A stretch of DNA of 64,000 nucleotides, taken from positions 64,001 to 128,000 of the forward strand of contig JAQFVV010013363.1 of NCBI GenBank assembly GCA_028023455.1, in the 5' to 3' direction. This document shows positions 57,761-64,000 of this stretch, one piece after another. Both the position numbers and the translations under genes were made by a program. The stretch is from Epiperipatus broadwayi. Taxonomy: Eukaryota > Onychophora > Udeonychophora > Euonychophora > Peripatidae. Under the pieces are notes generated by a model. The model was not told where the DNA came from, did not search any database, and saw nothing but the letters and a program-made list of their open reading frames with translations. Position 1 is the stretch's first letter. The number at the start of each line of letters is the position of its first letter.

Positions 57761-59517
57761 ACCTGAATAATTGTTTATTTGTTTAAATCAATCAGATTAT
57801 ATTTTTAAAGAAAGCATTTTTAATCATTGTCTTCATTTCTTGCTCTTCTACTCTCCTTTTAATCCATTACTTATTTTAATGAAATAAAACAATATATTAT
57901 TATAGGGGCTTTTACTTAAAACAACAGCATTAATAAATTAAAACATTCATGAAACTATTACTATAATTCACCGGTAGAGTAGTAAGTAGACTTGTAAAGT
58001 ACATATTTTTTAATAAGGCTTAATAATTTTGATTTGAATGATCAATACAACACTTCTGCTGTTCAAATGACAAATAAACTGAGCAAATAATTACTTGATT
58101 ATTTTTTAAATCAATCTTTGCATTATTGGAACTTGAAGTTTTATCTTAGCAACATCAAAATAATGACTAAATTTCTTGAAATTATATACAAAAAATTCAC
58201 TGAAATAAATTTTTTATTTACCACAATAAATATTTATGTTCTCCTTTCAATATAATAATTCAGTTTATTCTATTCTTTTCATTAATTTTTGTAAATCCCA
58301 TCAGATTAGTAGTGCATAATGATTATAAGAATTGTATGTCCTGATTTTGCATAATTTAAAATAAAATTTGATGTTAGCATATTGCAATATGAAAAACATT
58401 GTTACATTTCATGATCTATCTTCTGAATCTAGACTTGCTAACCCTTAGTGAATAATTAAACTATGTCACTACATAACATGTGCTGATTAAGAGATAGTAT
58501 TGCAGTCAATTTAAAGAGAAGATTAATTATAAATCATCTTTACACTGAGACTCACTATATATGAGTACTTTATTACTGCTTTTTCTAAGCAGAATGATGT
58601 TTTGATGTCGTCATGACTATTCTTAGCTGTCATCAAAAATTGTTCATTCTATATTGCTATTGCGCAATACAAAGACTAATTCTATAAAAGTAAAATTCTA
58701 AGAGCAGATTTATTTTTGCCCTATTCTAAAACCATCTTCTGTAAGCTTGAAAAATAACAAGAAAAGAAATAGAGAGAATGGGAATATATGAAAAAGTTAT
58801 GTTATATTGTGGTTGATATTAAAATGCAACAAGAATAAAAAGAAAGCACAAACTCCTCTTACAAAGATTAGTTTTAAGAAAGTGAAACTTTATATGTTCA
58901 TACTTCAGTTTGAAAGATATAATCGGCACTCACCTCTCACTTTGGCATGTTGCATTTGGTAAATACATATTTACTACTTGTAATCTTAGAAAGATTTTCA
59001 TAAATAATCTTTGACAAAATGTTTTTATTAAAAAAAATATATTTTGTAAGTCATTAAGTTTCCAAATAATGTAAAATTCAAAAGACTTAATAATATTTAG
59101 AGAAAACAAAGTGAAGCTTAAAACTTAGTTCTTGGTTATAATGAAAAAAATAAAGCTGCAAATAATTATTTCTTTTATTCAAAGACAAAAAGTCAATTAT
59201 CATTATTTATCTAAATCAGCTTAGTTAAAACAAATCTATGCTTCATATTTTTTTACAGAAACATCAGCAACAAAATTGTAATTCATTGCAAGAAGTTAAT
59301 CCCTTTTTCCAAATTCTGTGCACATTTATCATGAGATTTTTTAGTAAAATGGCTCATTTCAAGTACAAGGCACTGAATACTGAGTGAACAATAACTTTAT
59401 AGATGTAATGTGTTCATTATCTTCAAAAACAGAGTAATTTTAAACAGTAAATTTTATTTTTAATATTAATATTTTGATAACATAGTTACTAGGGCCATGA
59501 TACGTCTCATAAAATCA
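57761..59517. other. Non-coding, no recognised feature
   Basis: A+T-rich. Toward the right, AATAAA-type signals on the minus strand at about 59450-59460 may serve the exon candidate at 59518-59594. Confidence 0.4.
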
Positions 59518-59594
59518 TTAACATTTTAATTCTACATCTTTTCTACAAAATGAACCATCTGCACCAATGTGTCCATGAAATGGATAACAATACT
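59518..59594 (-). CDS. Possible terminal coding exon of an unidentified protein
   Basis: On the minus strand CTAAC, a pyrimidine-rich tract TGCCCCTGTATTCTC and CAG form a strong 3' splice site ending at 59595. The exon then completes a codon with AG and reads YCYPFHGHIGADGSFC, RKDVELKC and a TAA. Three cysteines and the GHIGADGSF segment look like ordinary protein rather than translated A+T sequence. An AATAAA lies about 60 bp further on. The family is not recognised and the upstream exon was not found. Alternatively this is chance or part of an old transposon. Confidence 0.35.
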
Positions 59595-60960
59595 CTGAAT
59601 TTGAGAATACAGGGGCAGTTAGCTTTTTGCTGAACTTTTTCAAACAGATTTTATATTTAAGTTTACAAATTTTATATATGTTTAATGTCAGAAGACATTT
59701 TTTAAAATTAGAAGCAATAATCATAATCAAATTGTATTCAAGTACCAAAATACTGTGTTTCAATCCAAAAATCTTTAGTCTTAAGTATGACATTCTATGT
59801 GCAAACATAGTAACAATGTATATTCATGTTATAATTCGTTAGCAATGCTAAAAATATAAAATTTTTGCATGACAAGATTTTTTCCAGCATATTCACTGCC
59901 TGTGTATATATTACATATGTATGTGAATATTAACAGTTACATAAAAATTACCTATTTAATCGATTGCATCTTTGCTTATAGAAAATATATATTTTATCTT
60001 AACTTAAATAAAGGAATTAAGAAAAACGGATTTCCAAATCATGATCTATTTGTCTTCCATCTATTGTACAATTTACAAATCTTTAATAATGATCATATAA
60101 TATTGTTAGCCTAATTCTAGACTAATCATTGTAATTTTCGTCCTTGTCCACTCCTTTATTCTGGGCGTGAACCTGTCTCAGCTAAATTGTGATAGGTTTA
60201 AATATGAAATGTCAATATTAAAAAAAAAGCACTCAATCAGTTCGGTCACTCATGCATTTTCTGCCTTAAAAATTATATTAAAAAATAAAATAATTAATAG
60301 TGGATACATTTTACCTTATTTCTAAACATTAAATTTAAGTATATCTGTATGTGTTTAACTATAAATATGTATTGTGTATTGCATTAAATTTAAATGTATG
60401 TTGTTTATTTTATATGTAAGACACTTTTGTATAAGTTATTTAAAATTCTAATTTCAAAATGTTCTAGGAGATACTTTTAATTATCTCTTCTTTAAAAAGA
60501 ATTAAAATGTCACAGCTTAACATTTATTTTTTAATGAACAACATCCATATATAATCCATATATATATTAGATCTTTGACTTAATGACTAAAGGATAGCAC
60601 TTACATTCTTATGATTAAACTTATTTTTTTTAAATGTTTTGTTGTATATTTCAAGCGTCTGTATTGTTGCTCAGTGAAGAGAGTCATAAACTTAATGTTA
60701 GATAGATATTCCGTGTCGTTTTTAATTGAAAAAATAAGAAAAATCTATATGATCAAGTGAATAGAAATTCTGTACTCAAACTTTTAATTTATTTAATTTA
60801 ATTGTTCAGCATCTGCTTTTATAAGATTGTTATTTACATACGGTATGTATTTATACATTCTGATATCCAAGTTTTATAACTCCAAATAAGAAGTTTTTAA
60901 GTAAGGGAACAGTGATCAAGTGAAATAAATGATGAAATATTTAATTGCTTCAGAATTCAA
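59595..60960. other. Non-coding, no recognised feature
   Basis: A+T-rich; open frames at 59627-59842 and 59869-60114 (plus) are without motif. Confidence 0.45.
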
Positions 60961-60964
60961 AAGC

Positions 60965-61290
60965 GTGAAATAAATAGGCCTATGAACATAGAGCTGTAAG
61001 TCTGCTACCTCTACCACTCCACCAAATCATACAAGGCAGGCTACAATTCTTGGATCATAAGCTCCAGAATCTGCTAATCTACCACTGCAGCAAAGCTCAC
61101 AGGATTGTACTATAATGCATAAACCTTGAGCTTCTATTTTATTACTGTAACAAACCACAGAGGTAGACTGAATTGGCTGCAATCTGGAGACATTGACTTC
61201 CAAACTGTCTACCACTGCATAAAATCAAGAAAGGCTGGACAGAGCTAAACTATGATCAATGAGCTACTAATATTTACAAATGCACTAAAC
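60965..61290 (-). repeat. Tandem tRNA-like units related to family F
   Basis: On the minus strand three units begin with GTGGTAGA at about 61217, 61095 and 61020. The middle one continues AGCAGATTCTGGAGCTTATG, the F block, and the third reads AGGTAGCAGACTTACAGCTC. The units are about 80-120 bp apart. They suggest a SINE-like head repeated in tandem. Confidence 0.45.
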
Positions 61291-61519
61291 CATGTAGGGC
61301 ACTTAAGATTCACTATAAAGTGATAATCACAATATTCTGAGTTTTATAGAAAGTCTCATAACCATTAGTTATTTATCAAAATATATGTTTCACACTCCAT
61401 TTTGACAAATATATATAAACCTGTTCATTGTTGATATTATTTTTCAAACACTCATATCTGATTGTCATTTGTGTAAGCTTGTGTAATCAATAATAAAAGT
61501 CAAATAGTAGTATTTAATA
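61291..61519. other. Non-coding
   Basis: No feature recognised. Confidence 0.5.
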
Positions 61520-61855
61520 AATTCTTATTCAGTGCTATCCTAACCATACCACCAGACTAATTTCCAACATATCAGTTTCATTAGTGAGAAATTATGAATC
61601 TACATCTAGTGCACTTGGATTCTTTTGAATCTAATTCATCTTTCCTCCAATAGTCATTATTGGATTAGTTTCAAAATATTAACTTGGTTTTGAATTTCAA
61701 GCTGGTAGTTTGATAGTAAAAAAAATGACTAAATGTTGACTGCTGAAGGAAATATATATTCAGGTGCATTAGATCCTGATCCAAAATTTCTCATTGATGA
61801 ACGCCATACACTAGAAATTAGACTGGGAATTTGGATAGGACAGCACTGGATTCAA
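61520..61855. repeat. Diverged family C fold-back
   Basis: The left part CAGTGCTATCCTAACCATAC, CAGACTAATTTCCAAC and TTTCATTAGTGAGAAATT is inverted on the right as AATTTCTCATTGATGAACGC, CTAGAAATTAGACTGG and ATAGGACAGCACTGG. These are the counterparts of CTCACTGATGAAGGCC and GAAACTAGTCTGG in C1 and C2. The ribozyme is decayed (TTGATGA, GAAATTAGAC). Confidence 0.55.
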
Positions 61856-63689
61856 ATGTTAAGTATTACTTTGTGGCTTGTGTTTATTATCAAACTTACA
61901 TGAAGTGGCAAAATTGAGTATGAGAAATAGATTTACTACTTTAAAAGTTACATTTGGGCAGTGCAGAGATTGTGATATTTTATTGATACCAATTCTTTTT
62001 GTCTACTTCATCAATCAATGTTTTCCCCTTTGTTTAGAGACTTTCTTTTATATTTTTTTCCTCTCTCATTACATGCCAATCTAGTTTTTCCTTCCTTTCA
62101 TGCTTTTCTTAATATGTAATCTTTCATTGTTAATTCTCTTCAACACTGCAATAATACTAACTCTAACATTCTATCCCTTTTTTATTTCTTTTCAAATACT
62201 ATCTTAAAGGTTTCTAATCTTTTTTTTTATAATTGTCCATGTATCTATTTTATACATAACTATATCCAAAACAAATCATTTAACAAAATAACTCCCTATT
62301 CTTATTAAAAAGACTGTTTAGCTATTTCAATTTTCCTACTAATATTTTTCCTATTATTAAAATTATGAGATTAACCAATAACTAAAGATTTAAAAACACT
62401 CATCTACTTTATTATTCCTTCTTAACTATTATTTCCTATCTTTATTATCACCATCTTTATCATTTTAAAATTAGATATATTTATTTTCATTCTAAACTCA
62501 TTTCTAACTTTAACCTTTACCAAACAACTCCCACATGTAATTTATCTAAATAATTATCAAATTAAGCAGAAAAAAAAACATGCTTATTTGACACTTCTCT
62601 CTATATCTATTTCTTCTGTGACATGTAAATTTCTTAATAGTCCTGTCTTTTTTTAATTTATCTTTTGTTTTATCAAATATTTAAGTTATTAAAAAATCAA
62701 TGTGTCATATATATTTCAACATATTTGTGTTTCACAGATTAACTTCTACAGTGATTACAAAACAATTCATTCTCTCATCCTCTTTCTTTCTTCTCTCTCT
62801 CTCTCTCTCTCTATTCTTTTCCTCCCTCTTTTTTCTTCCTTCTTTCTTCTTTTTCTAAATTAAAATATCTATATTCATTTATGACTAGCTGCAAATTAAT
62901 AAGTGTGGTAATCTTAATATGCTTATCAATAATAATATTTTTAGTTTATGACAAACTAATAGCCAAGGGAAAATATTAACAATTATTACCAAATTAACAT
63001 TATTTAAGGTTTTAATAATTCCTATTTTATATTTTAAATTAGTCGTAAAAACTAGCATGATAAAAACTTTTGAATTAAAATTAGAAACTTATATTTTATC
63101 TTTATGTTAACTTAAAACTTATATTTTAAACAAAAGAAACTTTTAATATTGTCAAAATTTAATAAATATATATTGTTTAAATTACAGCGGAATTTACATC
63201 AATGAAAGAAATTATAATAAGAATTTAACAAAAAAAAAAATATTTAGTCTTCATATCCTTATATAGACATGCTGCATAATATAAAATATCAACAAAATAA
63301 TAATTCGAAATAAATGGGTTAATAATTATTAGGAAGGTGACTTTCATTAAATTTAAATATTTAAAATTATTAACAATTTTATCGTTTTTATGATAAACTT
63401 TAACAATTGATCTATATATATTGTGTCTATAAGATATCTGTGAAACCTTTTAATCGAAGTATAAATTATTAAAAAAAATGAATTTACCTAAAATAACTCA
63501 TTACTTTATTTAGTAAATGATAACTACCATCAACACATACACGCCTAGTCACATATATATCCCGACATGATTACTGCAAATAAAGAACAAATGACAATTT
63601 TATGTTTAAAGTTAAAATATGTAAAATAGTCAGTGTTTCAAAATAATATTTAAAACAATAATGTAAGAACCTTGTAAAGAAAATTGTGA
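61856..63689. other. Non-coding with pyrimidine-rich tract
   Basis: From 61980 to 62870 the plus strand is strongly pyrimidine-rich, with a (CT)n microsatellite at 62786-62812. No gene recognised. Confidence 0.5.
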
Positions 63690-64000
63690 GGTCACGCATA
63701 TCCATATCAACGGATGATCAGATATTAACTATCTAGTTATAAAATGGTCGGCGGGCGAGTATTAAAACAAAAAAAGAGATTATAGCTTTTGATTTTCACT
63801 TTTAAATATATATGCACTCATCATAAAAGAAAACAGACTTTAGCAAACTTCACTTGGTTACCGGAAACAACAACGCATATATTTGTTAAATGCCATACGA
63901 ATAAACTTTATTTCATGGATGCTTAAGAACTCCATCGTCAAGTCTTCAAACAAAGAAAATAATGGCCTGACAACGGTTGATTATTTAAAACCTGTGTTCT
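63690..64000 (+). promoter_or_regulatory. Possible promoter or first-exon region at the window edge
   Basis: TTATAAAATGG at about 63738-63748 resembles a TATA box and is followed by GTCGGCGGGCGAG. About ten CpGs occur in 310 bp, far above the window average, including ACCGG, AACGC and CATCGTC further on. No long frame starts before the edge. Orientation is assumed from the TATA box. It could equally be an unmethylated stretch without promoter activity. Confidence 0.25.

Overview
The window is animal nuclear DNA, very A+T-rich (about three quarters by eye), poor in CpG and almost without long open frames. It has no bacterial features: no operons, no ribosome-binding sites, no dense coding. Remains of Penelope-like elements (PLEs) with GIY-YIG endonuclease, LINE, Ty3/gypsy, hAT and Mos1-type sequences, together with tRNA-derived repeats and a consensus spliceosomal exon, point to an invertebrate metazoan with long introns. 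The sequence does not fix the phylum; a mollusc or chelicerate would fit.

Ordinary gene content is minimal. The best host-gene signal is one 124-bp internal exon on the + strand (33216-33339), with a branch-point-like CTTAAC, a pyrimidine tract, AG, an open frame and a perfect CAG|GTAAGT donor. A weaker terminal-exon candidate lies on the - strand at 59518-59594. A signal-peptide-like small frame lies at 581-667 (-). A TATA- and CpG-bearing stretch at 63690-64000 could be a promoter running out of the window.

Layout. 1.8-3.2 kb: degenerate PLE (-) with RT motif YVDD and a GIY-YIG remnant. 4.3-5.3 kb: two LINE RT tails, head to head. 5.9-9.6 kb: fold-back family B twice, flanking fold-back PLE A1. 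11.2-11.9 kb: LINE endonuclease (-). 13.0-15.06 kb: Ty3/gypsy remnant split by the nested fold-back A2. 15.9-16.9 kb: a roughly 285-bp tandem repeat split by fold-back C1. 24.7-25.4 and 27.7-28.7 kb: PLE GIY-YIG and PLE RT pieces. 40.5-41.5 kb: Mos1-HTH fragment and large fold-back D. 44.2 kb: LINE tail. 45.4 kb: hAT non-autonomous element with perfect 8-bp TSD. 53.3-54.3 kb: 1-kb fold-back. 54.9-55.25 kb: PLE GIY-YIG followed by a family B fold-back. 56.4-57.75 kb: composite family C fold-back. The remainder is A+T-rich sequence with microsatellites, small palindromes and old tRNA-like repeats.

The most interesting signal is in the fold-back repeats. Families B and C each contain what reads as a hammerhead ribozyme: CUGANGA, stem II, GAAA, a minimal stem III and an NUH cleavage site, closed by a complementary stem I. 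Families A, D and E carry a related CUGAAGAA-hairpin-GAAAC motif. Family A is demonstrably PLE-derived, because GIY-YIG coding sequence runs into its repeat arm, and it also carries a tRNA-like module with A and B boxes. Two A copies and one C copy have 13-14-bp target-site duplications and an asymmetric 36-bp or 55-bp extension on one end. I infer short PLE-mobilised, Pol III-competent, ribozyme-bearing fold-back elements.
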